From the NCBI GenBank assembly GCA_020726265.1, contig DYSZ01000007.1:1-48471 (forward strand): a stretch of DNA of 48,471 nt, in the 5' to 3' direction. This stretch comes from Draconibacterium orientale (GTDB taxonomy: Bacteria > Bacteroidota > Bacteroidia > Bacteroidales > Prolixibacteraceae). The notes under the pieces were generated by a model. The model was given only the letters and a program-made list of their open reading frames with translations. It ran no database searches and had not been told where the DNA came from. Made by a program: the position numbers and the translations under genes. How positions within the stretch are numbered: the first letter of the stretch is position 1; each line of letters begins with the position of its first letter. Shown one piece after another: positions 26,879 to 34,687 of the stretch.

Positions 26879-26952
26879 GTAAAGTAAAACATTTGCAGTG
26901 TTTAATAAAAAAATTTTTGGGGTAAAGAAACAGGCAGTTTATTGCAGCACGA

Positions 26953-26980
26953 TTAACAATAGTTTAAGGAGATGTTACAT
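26953..26980 (-). promoter_or_regulatory. PHO-box-like phased repeats before the TonB receptor
   Basis: Plus-strand TTAACA (26953), TTAAGG (26964) and TTACAT (26975) at exact 11-bp spacing, 75-102 bp upstream of the start at 26878. Two more TAATAA copies continue the phase less convincingly. Confidence 0.55.
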
Positions 26981-26999
26981 TTAATTAATAAAAATGTAA

Positions 27000-27303
27000 T
27001 AACTCCCGGAAGTGTTGATGTTGCTGATTTTCAGAATAAAATGTTTTTTATTGGAATTAGTATTTTAACTGGATGGTAATGTTGGGTTAACAAAGATGAG
27101 AGGGGTTCATAGGATTGGCTTATCAGGGAAATTATACGCATCAGTGTTTATGCTCCGGTTGAGCACGGTCGCAAGCTGAATCATCCAACCCCGACAGAGT
27201 TGTTGTTTTCATCACAACCTTTTCTACAATAATCGAATGACTATTTCATTCTCAAAAATAACAGAGGATTGAATGTGGCGACTGAATTCATCTCCAACGT
27301 TTT
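27000..27303. other. Gene-free spacer between the TonB receptor and phoR
   Basis: The spacer 26879-27383 holds the phased repeats at 26953 and the two palindromes at 27304 and 27352. In this middle part I see no coding potential on either strand. Confidence 0.5.
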
Positions 27304-27321
27304 CCAACGCCACGGCGTTGG
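27304..27321. repeat. 18-bp palindrome CCAACGCC-AC-GGCGTTGG
   Basis: Nearly perfect inverted repeat. It shares its outer CCAAC...GTTGG with a second 18-bp palindrome 30 bp further on. The paired arrangement looks like a REP/BIME-type element. Confidence 0.5.
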
Positions 27322-27351
27322 TTTGTTGTAATCCGCCATAAGTACAAAACC

Positions 27352-27369
27352 CCAACCCCATGGGGTTGG
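27352..27369. repeat. 18-bp perfect palindrome CCAACCCCATGGGGTTGG
   Basis: Perfect palindrome 15 bp beyond the phoR stop. On the minus strand it is followed by GGTTTTG, so it may also end phoR transcription. It pairs with the element at 27304. Confidence 0.5.
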
Positions 27370-27383
27370 AGCTTACCAAAGGG

Positions 27384-29144
27384 TTAGCTTTTTGCCAGCG
27401 TAAACAAAAACTCAACGCCGCCGGTCTCGCAGTTGCGCACCGAAATATCGCCTTTGTGCAGTTGAACCGCATTTTTTACAATGGCCAGTCCCAGCCCGGT
27501 GCCTCCCGCCTCGCGGGTACGGCCGTGGTCAACACGGTAAAACCGCTCGAAAATGCGAGAAATGTGTTCTTCCGGAATACCTGAACCAGTATCGGAATAA
27601 GAAAAATAGTAGTATTTATCGTCTTCGTGATAAACTTTTATCTGTATCGAAATTCCTTTTCCACCATAATTAATCGAGTTTTCAATCATATTCTGGAAAA
27701 CAGAGAAAAGCAGCGATTCGTTACCATTTACAATTGTATTTTCAGGAATTTCGGTTGTAAATGCAATGTTTTTTTCATCAATGCGGTTGGCAAAATTCTG
27801 GTGAACTTCTTCGATGAGGGTTTTCAAATCAGTTGTTTTAAACCTGAAAAGTTCTCCCGCGTCTTCTATGTTTGTCAACAACGAAACATCGTTTATCAGG
27901 TGGGTGAGGCGCTGCGACTGCAGGTATGCTTTTTCAATAAAGTAGCGTTGTTTTTCAGCCGAAACAGGCCTGTTTTCAAGTATGGTTTCAAGATATCCTT
28001 TTATTGACGCCAATGGGGTTTTCAACTCATGAGCGATGTTCGAAGTCAGTTGCTGTTTCATCAGCCGGCGCTTTTCGAGCCGGGTGATATCGGTAATCAC
28101 GACTTCGAAACTGCGGTCGGGGAAAATAATGCTCTGTACTTTAAGAAATTTTTCGCCTTTTGAAATAGTAAACTCCCACTGATGCAGTTTTTCAGCAGCA
28201 GTGTTGGTTATTGAATGGTTTTCGAGGAACCTGTTCAGTTCGGCAAGCTCCTCCATTTCGAAAATGTATTCGGGCACTGTAACTTTTCTGTCAGAAATAG
28301 AATTGAGGTACTGAATAAAATAGCGGTTCGAAAGAGTTTTTTGTTTTCCGGACGAAAAGAAAGCGATGCCTTCGTTTAGCGCATTCAGATGGCTGAGGAG
28401 TTTTTCGCGTTCATTGGCCAGCTCGTTTTTTGTATTATTCAGGTCGCTGTAAATGGCAATAATTTGCGAGCCAATTGTTCCAAGTTCGTTTCCGGGAAAG
28501 GAGGTAATCGGGTCAATCTGTTCTTTTTTTCCTGCTTTTACTGCAAAATCGCGAAGTTTTGTAATGGCATCGGCCATGCGCGAAGTGATGAAAAAAAGAA
28601 TTATCCCGATTACGGTAAAAGCAGCCACAATAAAAGTAATGTAAAATCTTTCGGTTTTCAGGAAATTTTGAACCTGAACATCGTAAACAACCGCTGTACG
28701 TACAAAAAAATGGCTGTATTTTCTTGCGTAATAATAGTAGTTCTCTTGAGTGGTGTCGGAATGGCGGATATTCGCGCCTGAATTATGGTTAAGTGCCTTG
28801 TTAATTTCTGGCCGGTGCAGGTGGTTTTCCATGGTTTGGTAGTTTTTCACCGAGCTGTCGAAAATAACATCGCCGTTGAGTGCAATAACAGTAATACGAA
28901 TGTGTGGTTGTGGTAGAATATCTTTTAGTTCGGTAATACGCGACAACTCATTTTTACCTGTGAGATCGTTTTTTTCGATAAACCTGGCTGTGATTTCGGT
29001 AAAGTTATCGAGCGTATTTTCCAACTGCCGGGTACGGAATTTTTTCTCGCGCTCGTACTGAAATGCCAGTACCGAAGCGGTAAAAAGGAAGAAAACCACA
29101 ATGTAATAGAGAAAAATTTTTCCCCTGAAGGAATTCGAATTCAC
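27384..29144 (-). CDS. phoR: PhoR-like sensor histidine kinase
   Basis: 586 residues starting with GTG at 29144. Membrane helix 1 (about 11-28), a periplasmic sensor domain (30-165), membrane helix 2 (about 168-187, ITFIVAAFTVIGIILFFITS), a linker, a PAS-like domain (about 250-350), HisKA with His372 in SNIAHELKTPLASIKGYLE, and a HATPase domain with NMIENSINYGGKG, DTGSGIPEEHISRIFERFY and GTGLGLAIVKNAV. It follows the response regulator gene by 15 bp. This is the usual PhoR architecture, and the genes around it are phosphate-related, so I infer that it senses phosphate limitation, although no Pst/PhoU genes are in the window. Confidence 0.88.
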   Translation of the reverse strand: MNSNSFRGKIFLYYIVVFFLFTASVLAFQYEREKKFRTRQLENTLDNFTEITARFIEKNDLTGKNELSRITELKDILPQPHIRITVIALNGDVIFDSSVKNYQTMENHLHRPEINKALNHNSGANIRHSDTTQENYYYYARKYSHFFVRTAVVYDVQVQNFLKTERFYITFIVAAFTVIGIILFFITSRMADAITKLRDFAVKAGKKEQIDPITSFPGNELGTIGSQIIAIYSDLNNTKNELANEREKLLSHLNALNEGIAFFSSGKQKTLSNRYFIQYLNSISDRKVTVPEYIFEMEELAELNRFLENHSITNTAAEKLHQWEFTISKGEKFLKVQSIIFPDRSFEVVITDITRLEKRRLMKQQLTSNIAHELKTPLASIKGYLETILENRPVSAEKQRYFIEKAYLQSQRLTHLINDVSLLTNIEDAGELFRFKTTDLKTLIEEVHQNFANRIDEKNIAFTTEIPENTIVNGNESLLFSVFQNMIENSINYGGKGISIQIKVYHEDDKYYYFSYSDTGSGIPEEHISRIFERFYRVDHGRTREAGGTGLGLAIVKNAVQLHKGDISVRNCETGGVEFLFTLAKS

Positions 29145-29159
29145 ACGGATATTTTTGAA

Positions 29160-29846
29160 CTATTCAATATTTACAAAGCTGTAACCGTACCCCGATTTGC
29201 CCTTGATGTTGTCGCTGTAGGGGCTAATTTTACGGCGCAGGCGGGCAATATTCACATCCACATTCCGGTCGGTAACAATCACATCATAATTCCAGATGCT
29301 TTTGAGAATTTCCTCGCGACTGATGTATTTTCCCATGTTTTTCACGAGCAGCACAAGAATTTCGTATTCTTTGCGGGTGAGGTTAATTGGTATTCCTTCA
29401 ATCAGCGTTTCCTTTTTATCGGGGTTGATTTTCAGGTCGCGGTAAACAAGCTGGTTATTTTCTTTTTCAGGTTTGGTGCCTCTTTTCAATATCGCTTTTA
29501 TGCGGGCAATGATTTCTTTTATAGAAAAGGGTTTCGAGATGTAATCGTCAGCACCCACGTTAAACCCGGTGAGAATATCGTTTTCCTCGGTTTTGGCGGT
29601 AAGAAAAATAATCGGAATTTCAAGTTTTTTTTCTTTCCGTATCACATTGGCAACCTTAAAACCTGAGATTCCGCCCATCATTACGTCGAGCAGAATGAGG
29701 TCGAATTTTTCAAGTGGTTTTTTCAGCGCATCTTCGCCCGAGTGGGCAATTTCAATCTCGAACCCTTCGCTTTCGAGATTAAACTCAAGAATCTCGCAAA
29801 GGTCTTTTTCGTCGTCAACAATCAGTATTTTTTTACTCGTGTCCAT
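29160..29846 (-). CDS. phoB: PhoB-like response regulator (OmpR family)
   Basis: 228 residues. Receiver domain with DD11-12, phospho-acceptor Asp54 in LILLDVMMGG and the Lys of YISKPFS. Note Gly in place of the usual Pro after DxMM. The winged-helix DNA-binding domain (about 130-228) has LTRKEYEILVLLVKNMGKYISREEIL and VDVNIARLRRKI. Such domains bind tandem direct repeats of about 11-bp period, which is what stands upstream of many genes here. A weak phased pair (29857, 29868) precedes the gene and would fit autoregulation. Confidence 0.88.
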   Translation of the reverse strand: MDTSKKILIVDDEKDLCEILEFNLESEGFEIEIAHSGEDALKKPLEKFDLILLDVMMGGISGFKVANVIRKEKKLEIPIIFLTAKTEENDILTGFNVGADDYISKPFSIKEIIARIKAILKRGTKPEKENNQLVYRDLKINPDKKETLIEGIPINLTRKEYEILVLLVKNMGKYISREEILKSIWNYDVIVTDRNVDVNIARLRRKISPYSDNIKGKSGYGYSFVNIE

Positions 29847-29856
29847 ATTGTATAGG

Positions 29857-29873
29857 TTAGCAGAAATTTAACT
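29857..29873 (-). promoter_or_regulatory. Weak PHO-box-like pair before phoB
   Basis: Plus-strand TTAGCA (29857) and TTAACT (29868), 11 bp apart and only 11-27 bp upstream of the phoB ATG. They fit the pattern less well than the other boxes and could be chance. Confidence 0.25.
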
Positions 29874-29970
29874 TTAGATGAACATTCATTTCATATTTCA
29901 TCATCATATTCCGGTTTTTATTAAAGTTCCGGAGAAAAAACTGTTTTGCAATCGGTTTTCTCCAATATGT

Positions 29971-29988
29971 TGTTACAAAAATGTATAA
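29971..29988 (+). promoter_or_regulatory. PHO-box-like repeat before the porin operon
   Basis: In gene orientation TGTTACA-AAAA-TGTATAA has the 7+4+7 layout of a PhoB box. It lies 53 bp upstream of the -7 element. A second phased set in the other orientation, TTACAA (30003) and TCACTA (30014), is closer to the promoter. Confidence 0.55.
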
Positions 29989-30040
29989 GTAAGGCAAACG
30001 CGTTACAATTTGGTCACTAAATTATTAAATATTATTAATT

Positions 30041-30048
30041 TATATTTG
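30041..30048 (+). promoter_or_regulatory. -7 promoter element TATATTTG of the porin gene
   Basis: Exact match to the Bacteroidota TAnnTTTG -7 element, 25 bp upstream of the start codon. There is no TTTG at the normal -33 distance, as expected for an activator-dependent promoter. Confidence 0.55.
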
Positions 30049-30072
30049 CCGCCAAAAAATTAAATCAAATAA

Positions 30073-31068
30073 ATGAAACTGTTTCAATTGCTCATTCCGG
30101 TTTTGCTGATACCGGATTTAGTTTTTGCTCAGGAAAATGAATTTGTTCCTTCAGGCAAACCATTTGCCACCATTTTTGCCAATTTTCATCAGGGCATAAC
30201 AGGCTCAGCAAAAGACGAAGCCGCATTCGAATTGGTTCGCGGATATTTAGGTTACGAATACAATTTCAGCCCCGAGTTTTATGCCAAAATCAATGTAGAT
30301 GTGGGTAGCCCCAACGACCTTTCACCCTATTCAAAAGCACGTCGCTACGCATATTTTAAAAATGCCTATTTGCGTTACATGCAAAAAAGCCTCACCATCG
30401 ATTTTGGGTTGATTGACATGCGGCAGTTTAAATTGCAGGAAGCCATTTGGGAGCGCCGGTACCTGATGAAAACCCTTGCCGACGAGTATCAGCTGGGTCA
30501 GTCGGCCGATCTTGGTGTAAATGTGAATTACAAATTTACCAACTGGCTCGATGCCGATTTTACCGTTTCTAATGGCGAAGGCTACAGCAGTATTCAGATG
30601 GACGATGTGTTTAAATATGGAATTGGCCCCACGATTACACTGCCAAAGAATTTCACCTCGCGGGTTTTTTACGAATTCACAAAAAAGGAAATTACTGAAT
30701 CGACACTCACCCTGTTTACATCATACGACTACAAAAAAATATGGAATGTTGCCGGCGAAATGGTTTTGCGCTACAACGACAAGTGGAAGGAAAATCAAAA
30801 TATTTTTGGGTGGTCGGTTTATGCAAAGTACAACCTTACCAAAAAGTACCAGCTTTTTGCCCGTTACGACCGTGTAACTTCCAATATTCTCGAAGGCGAA
30901 ATTAACCCGTGGAACCTGGCAAAAGACGGAACCGCGCTGGTTACAGGAATTCAGTTTCAACCTGTAAGCAAAATAAAAATGGCGCTTAATTACCACGATT
31001 GGTACCCACTGGCTGCCAATATGGAGGGCGGTGGATTTATTTATTTCGATGTTGAAGTAAAACTGTAA
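30073..31068 (+). CDS. OprO/OprP-like outer membrane porin
   Basis: 331 residues with a signal peptide (KLFQLLIPVLLIPDLVFAQ). The rest is alternating beta-strands typical of a porin (ATIFANFHQGITGSAKDE, FYAKINVDVGSPND, LTIDFGLIDMRQFKLQ, YQLFARYDRVTSN) and ends in YFDVEVKL, a barrel-type C-terminus. It resembles the phosphate-selective porin O/P family; the family label is moderate in certainty. It is the first gene of a two-gene operon, 10 bp before a beta-helix lipoprotein, and has a PHO-like box and a clear -7 element. It likely aids entry of phosphate or polyphosphate through the outer membrane. Confidence 0.82.
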   Translation: MKLFQLLIPVLLIPDLVFAQENEFVPSGKPFATIFANFHQGITGSAKDEAAFELVRGYLGYEYNFSPEFYAKINVDVGSPNDLSPYSKARRYAYFKNAYLRYMQKSLTIDFGLIDMRQFKLQEAIWERRYLMKTLADEYQLGQSADLGVNVNYKFTNWLDADFTVSNGEGYSSIQMDDVFKYGIGPTITLPKNFTSRVFYEFTKKEITESTLTLFTSYDYKKIWNVAGEMVLRYNDKWKENQNIFGWSVYAKYNLTKKYQLFARYDRVTSNILEGEINPWNLAKDGTALVTGIQFQPVSKIKMALNYHDWYPLAANMEGGGFIYFDVEVKL

Positions 31069-31078
31069 CCTGCACGCC

Positions 31079-32389
31079 ATGAAAAGAAATTTCATATTGA
31101 TTTTAATCGTTTTTACCATACTGGCCGGATGCCGGAAAAGCGATTACGAACTCGAAATCAGCGGCAATAATATTGTTGACGATGGCGCCGGAACCGGAAC
31201 GGTTACCTGGACAAAAGACAAAGAGTACGTGATAGAAGGTTTTGTTTTTGTAAACGATGGGCAAACACTTACCATTGAACCCGGAACTGTGGTTCGCTTT
31301 GCAGTCGGCGAAGGCGAAAATGCCAGTGCGCTGATTGTGTCGCGGGGCGGAAAAATTAAAGCCGAAGGAACTGCTGAAGAACCCATCATTTTTACAGCCG
31401 AATCGGACGACCTGATTCTTTCGGTTAAAAAGGAAAAAAGAGGTTTGTGGGGAGGGCTCATTATTTTGGGCAATGCCCCGATTAACGTGAAAGGTGGTGA
31501 AACGACAATTGAAGGTATTCCTTTCTCGGAGCCACGCGGAGTTTTTGGAGGACCCGACGAAAACGACGATTCGGGCGTTCTGAAATATGTTTCAATCCGC
31601 CACGGTGGAACAAACATTGGCGACGGAAACGAAATTAACGGCCTTACTTTGGGAGGCGTTGGCAGCAAAACCATTATCGATTATGTTGAAATTATTTCGA
31701 ATGAAGACGATGGCGTTGAGATTTTTGGCGGCACGGTAAACATGAAACACATGGTGGTTTCAGGTTGTGGCGACGATGCTTTCGATTATGATTTGGGCTG
31801 GACCGGTAAAGGTCAGTTCTGGCTGGCTGTTCAGAATGAAAACCTTGGCGACCAGATTATTGAAGCTGGCGGTGGAACCGACCCTGTAATTGGTACGCCA
31901 AACTCGCTTCCCAACCTGTACAACCTTACGCTTGTAGGCAATGGAAACAATGGCGATGGCGGATGCGTGGAATTTTTTAATTACGCAGGTGGAAACATTG
32001 CCAACTCGGTTATTGTAAATGATAATCACGGTATTTTACTCGAAGTTACCGATGCCCAGCACGATAGTTATGCGCAGTGGCTTCAGGGAAAACTAGCTGT
32101 AAAGAATAATATTTTTTACGATGTGGCGGCTTCAACACAGGCAACAGTTTTCACACTTACCGGTTTTTATACAGTTGAACAGCAAACTTTGTGGGCCAAC
32201 AGTTTTGTTACTTCGAAAAATGAATTCACCAACCCGAACATGGATTGGGAAAACGGAGATTATTTGCCAAATCCGAAATTACAGGGAAACATGGCTGAAT
32301 ACCCAGATTCATGGTTTCAGACAGTCAATTTTAAAGGCGCTTTTGGCGAAAGCAACTGGATTGAAGGGTGGACTTTGCTTACAGAATAA
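31079..32389 (+). CDS. Beta-helix-like surface lipoprotein
   Basis: 436 residues. Lipoprotein signal with lipobox LAGC (Cys18). It has the same domain as each unit of the T9SS protein at 21024: GQTLTIEPGTVVRF, GGKIKAEGTAEEPIIFTAE, LWGGLIILGNAPIN, SGVLKYVSIRHGG, NGLTLGGVGSKTIIDYVEI, EDDGVEIFGGTVNMKHM. Its last residues (WFQTVNFKGAFGESNWIEGW) resemble the start of those units, so the module order is circularly shifted. It is 10 bp downstream of the porin and should be membrane-anchored and act with it. It abuts the convergent gene at 32390 with no spacer. Function unknown. Confidence 0.87.
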   Translation: MKRNFILILIVFTILAGCRKSDYELEISGNNIVDDGAGTGTVTWTKDKEYVIEGFVFVNDGQTLTIEPGTVVRFAVGEGENASALIVSRGGKIKAEGTAEEPIIFTAESDDLILSVKKEKRGLWGGLIILGNAPINVKGGETTIEGIPFSEPRGVFGGPDENDDSGVLKYVSIRHGGTNIGDGNEINGLTLGGVGSKTIIDYVEIISNEDDGVEIFGGTVNMKHMVVSGCGDDAFDYDLGWTGKGQFWLAVQNENLGDQIIEAGGGTDPVIGTPNSLPNLYNLTLVGNGNNGDGGCVEFFNYAGGNIANSVIVNDNHGILLEVTDAQHDSYAQWLQGKLAVKNNIFYDVAASTQATVFTLTGFYTVEQQTLWANSFVTSKNEFTNPNMDWENGDYLPNPKLQGNMAEYPDSWFQTVNFKGAFGESNWIEGWTLLTE

Positions 32390-32800
32390 TCAATATACCG
32401 GAAAAAACTCACTCATTCTTGATTTTACATTTTGCACACTGGCCAACATTTGCCGGGCATTCTGGTTAAAATATTGCTGGGCTTCGGTGTTGTTGTAAAA
32501 TTTGCCAAATTTTCTGAGTGGTTTTACACGCTGTTCAAGTGTATCGGCTAATTCCATAAACTCTTCAATACCAACTTCCTGGGTTTCCAGCGTATGAATT
32601 ACATCGGTTTCATAGTCGTAAGTATAATCGGCATGTAACGCCAAAACCCATTCCTGTGTTGTATCATCCTCGTTTTCACTGCTGAACCGGGTGTAACAAA
32701 CAAGCATCCGGCCATCGGGCATTCCGTAGAAACTTACGGGTAAAAATGTCTGGAAACAGGTATTATTCGATTTGTAGATTAAACGCGATTTTGTTGACAT
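32390..32800 (-). CDS. Small protein of unknown function (paralogue of 40739-41119)
   Basis: 136 residues with no signal peptide, so probably cytosolic. The N-terminal half shares a clear pattern with the protein at 40739: LIYKSN-x-T-x-F then LPVSFYGMPDG, an acidic segment with YTYDYETD, and a helical C-terminal half containing EAQQYFNQNA. The gene has a textbook Shine-Dalgarno (AGGAGG, 5 bp before the ATG), unusual for this phylum. Four 11-bp-phased repeats lie 64-102 bp upstream. Both paralogues lie in the phosphate island. I know of no described family. Confidence 0.75.
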   Translation of the reverse strand: MSTKSRLIYKSNNTCFQTFLPVSFYGMPDGRMLVCYTRFSSENEDDTTQEWVLALHADYTYDYETDVIHTLETQEVGIEEFMELADTLEQRVKPLRKFGKFYNNTEAQQYFNQNARQMLASVQNVKSRMSEFFPVY

Positions 32801-32863
32801 GGTGCCTCCTTTTTAATTTGGGTAAATTACACCGAATGATTTCAAAAAACAGTGAAAATCAGA

Positions 32864-32902
32864 TTAATCTTTGGTTAACAGTGGTTTAAAAAAATGTTAC
32901 GA
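32864..32902 (-). promoter_or_regulatory. Four-copy PHO-box-like repeat array
   Basis: Plus-strand TTAATC (32864), TTAACA (32875), TTAAAA (32886) and TTACGA (32897), each exactly 11 bp apart, upstream of the small-protein gene that starts at 32800. Confidence 0.6.
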
Positions 32903-33557
32903 AAAGGGGAGAAGTAACGTTGTTATTGTGGTCATTGTTGTCGTCATGTTTATCATTCTATAGTATTGTTGCCGGGTTGCTGAAGTTCAAGGCACTTGGA
33001 TTTAAAGTTCATCACATTAACTGTTTTTTCTTTGGAGTCACAGCCCAATCGGGGTTTTCTTGTGTTAAACCCCGGCACTTCAGGAAGATGGTTTGAATTG
33101 CTCCGGCATTTATGCCGGGGTTGGGTAAGTTCGCAACAATCAGTAGGAAGTCTCGATAGCTATTGGGAGAAATAGAGCGCTGGCATTCGATTGTTGAAGT
33201 TTTCTATTTCAGTTTTTCTCCCGATGCTTCGGGACGACTGACAGAAATTAAAGGTAGGCTGCAAACCCCGGACTAAAGTACCGAGGCAATAAATACCGCT
33301 GTTAGAATCGGTTGTCATTTATTCTCTTTTTGGTTTAATACCCCGACCCTTGGTCGGTTCCGCATTCGCCATGTGCGTTAGCTTTTTTGATTCCTCGTGG
33401 GCTTGCCCCGAGGGAGTTCATCATCGAGTGGGCTGCAAAAAAATACAACAACCAAATGCTGATTCAATCGGTAATGATTAGCACGTACGGGCAGCCGGGC
33501 GTTTCATTTCTTTCGGAAGCAAAGGTTATTCAACGGAGAACCCGGGAGTGATTGTTA
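32903..33557. other. Gene-free spacer with hairpins and an orphan open frame
   Basis: This spacer holds an inverted repeat AACCCCGGCA/TGCCGGGGTT (33068-33077, 33113-33122) enclosing a smaller CCGGCAT hairpin, and a CCGACC/GGTCGG hairpin near 33345. A plus-strand frame is open up to the TGA near 33551 and reads EFIIEWAAKKYNNQMLIQSV in its middle. It has no good start or recognised family and may be a gene remnant. Confidence 0.35.
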
Positions 33558-34661
33558 TTATTCCAAGTTCAACACTTTCACAATTTCTGCCCACGAAATG
33601 TATTTGAAATTCTGGCTTTGCTTTTTCTTTCCATCATAGTTAAATCCATCCTGAACAACCAGCATTCCTTCCGGAAAGCCGGGCAATGCACCGGTTGTTA
33701 TGTCTAATCCGTCGGTTTCTTCAACACCATCATAAGCGCCATTTGTAATTCTGAAACTGCCCAGGTATTTGTTTTCATCTTGTCTTTCGAAAATAGCGTA
33801 CGAAAAATTTCCCTGCGACGAAGCTACAAGGTATCCGTTCACACTGTCGGTGGGGTATATTGCAAGTCCTTCAATATCATATTTAATATTCAGGTTTTCT
33901 ACTGAACTTTTTGGAATTAATTTTCCCTGGGTTGAACCATCGGGTTCGGCTTCAAATTTCCAGATTCCGGCCACTTCTTCGCCAATATATACAGTTCCGG
34001 TTTCATCATCGGCAACCATGCCTTCGGTTTGAGTGCTAAGTTTCAACGAGCGAACCAGTTTTGCATCGATTTTATTGTCGGCTGCCAAAAGTTCATATTG
34101 TTCCACTTCGCCCGATTTACCATTTACAAAAACATAAAATAGTCCGGTTTTTTTACTTTGATGCATACACAATCCATACACTTCGTCGGTCATGGCTGAC
34201 TTGATAATGCGGCTGTGAATTGAATCGAGTGTTCCATTTTTACCGATTCTGAAAAGCGAAACCGACTGCATTGTGCGGTTACTGGCAGCAAGAATATCGA
34301 TGGTGTCGCCATTCAGAGGGAAACTGTATCGCAGGTCGCAGTTGTTCATATCGCCGGTGGCGTAATAGTTGAGTTGTTTTCCGGTTAAATCGTAAGTTGC
34401 AAGCCCGCCTTTTTTATCGGTTCCAATTATAAATGATTTTTCAGGCTGAGTTTTATGTATCCAAATAGCAGGGTCGTCGGCCGAATCGTCGTTTTTACCG
34501 CGCGGTGTTGCTTCGGTTTCCACCGATGCAGTAACCAGGTTTTGAATGTGTTCGCCTGCTTTGCGTGAGCCTTCGCCTGGCCTGTCGCACGAGTTTATAA
34601 AAAGTGCCACACACGGAATGGCAATCATTAGTAAGTTTTTGTAAATAAAATGTGTTCTCAT
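33558..34661 (-). CDS. Beta-propeller phytase, lipoprotein
   Basis: 367 residues. Lipoprotein signal with lipobox INSC (Cys25). Family hallmarks: DDSADDPAIWIH, GTDKKGGLATYDLTGK, TEGMVADDETGTVYIGEE, YDIEGLAIYPTDS and EETDGLDIT. These acidic loops bind the calcium ions that hold substrate in the six-bladed propeller. The enzyme releases phosphate from calcium-phytate and related phosphoesters at the cell surface. It is last in a tight operon (beta-helix protein, phosphatase, phytase; gaps of 16 and 26 bp) behind a TonB receptor, a grouping known for beta-propeller phytases in Gram-negatives. Confidence 0.92.
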   Translation of the reverse strand: MRTHFIYKNLLMIAIPCVALFINSCDRPGEGSRKAGEHIQNLVTASVETEATPRGKNDDSADDPAIWIHKTQPEKSFIIGTDKKGGLATYDLTGKQLNYYATGDMNNCDLRYSFPLNGDTIDILAASNRTMQSVSLFRIGKNGTLDSIHSRIIKSAMTDEVYGLCMHQSKKTGLFYVFVNGKSGEVEQYELLAADNKIDAKLVRSLKLSTQTEGMVADDETGTVYIGEEVAGIWKFEAEPDGSTQGKLIPKSSVENLNIKYDIEGLAIYPTDSVNGYLVASSQGNFSYAIFERQDENKYLGSFRITNGAYDGVEETDGLDITTGALPGFPEGMLVVQDGFNYDGKKKQSQNFKYISWAEIVKVLNLE

Positions 34662-34687
34662 TCAATAAGTGTTGTACTCAGCATGAT

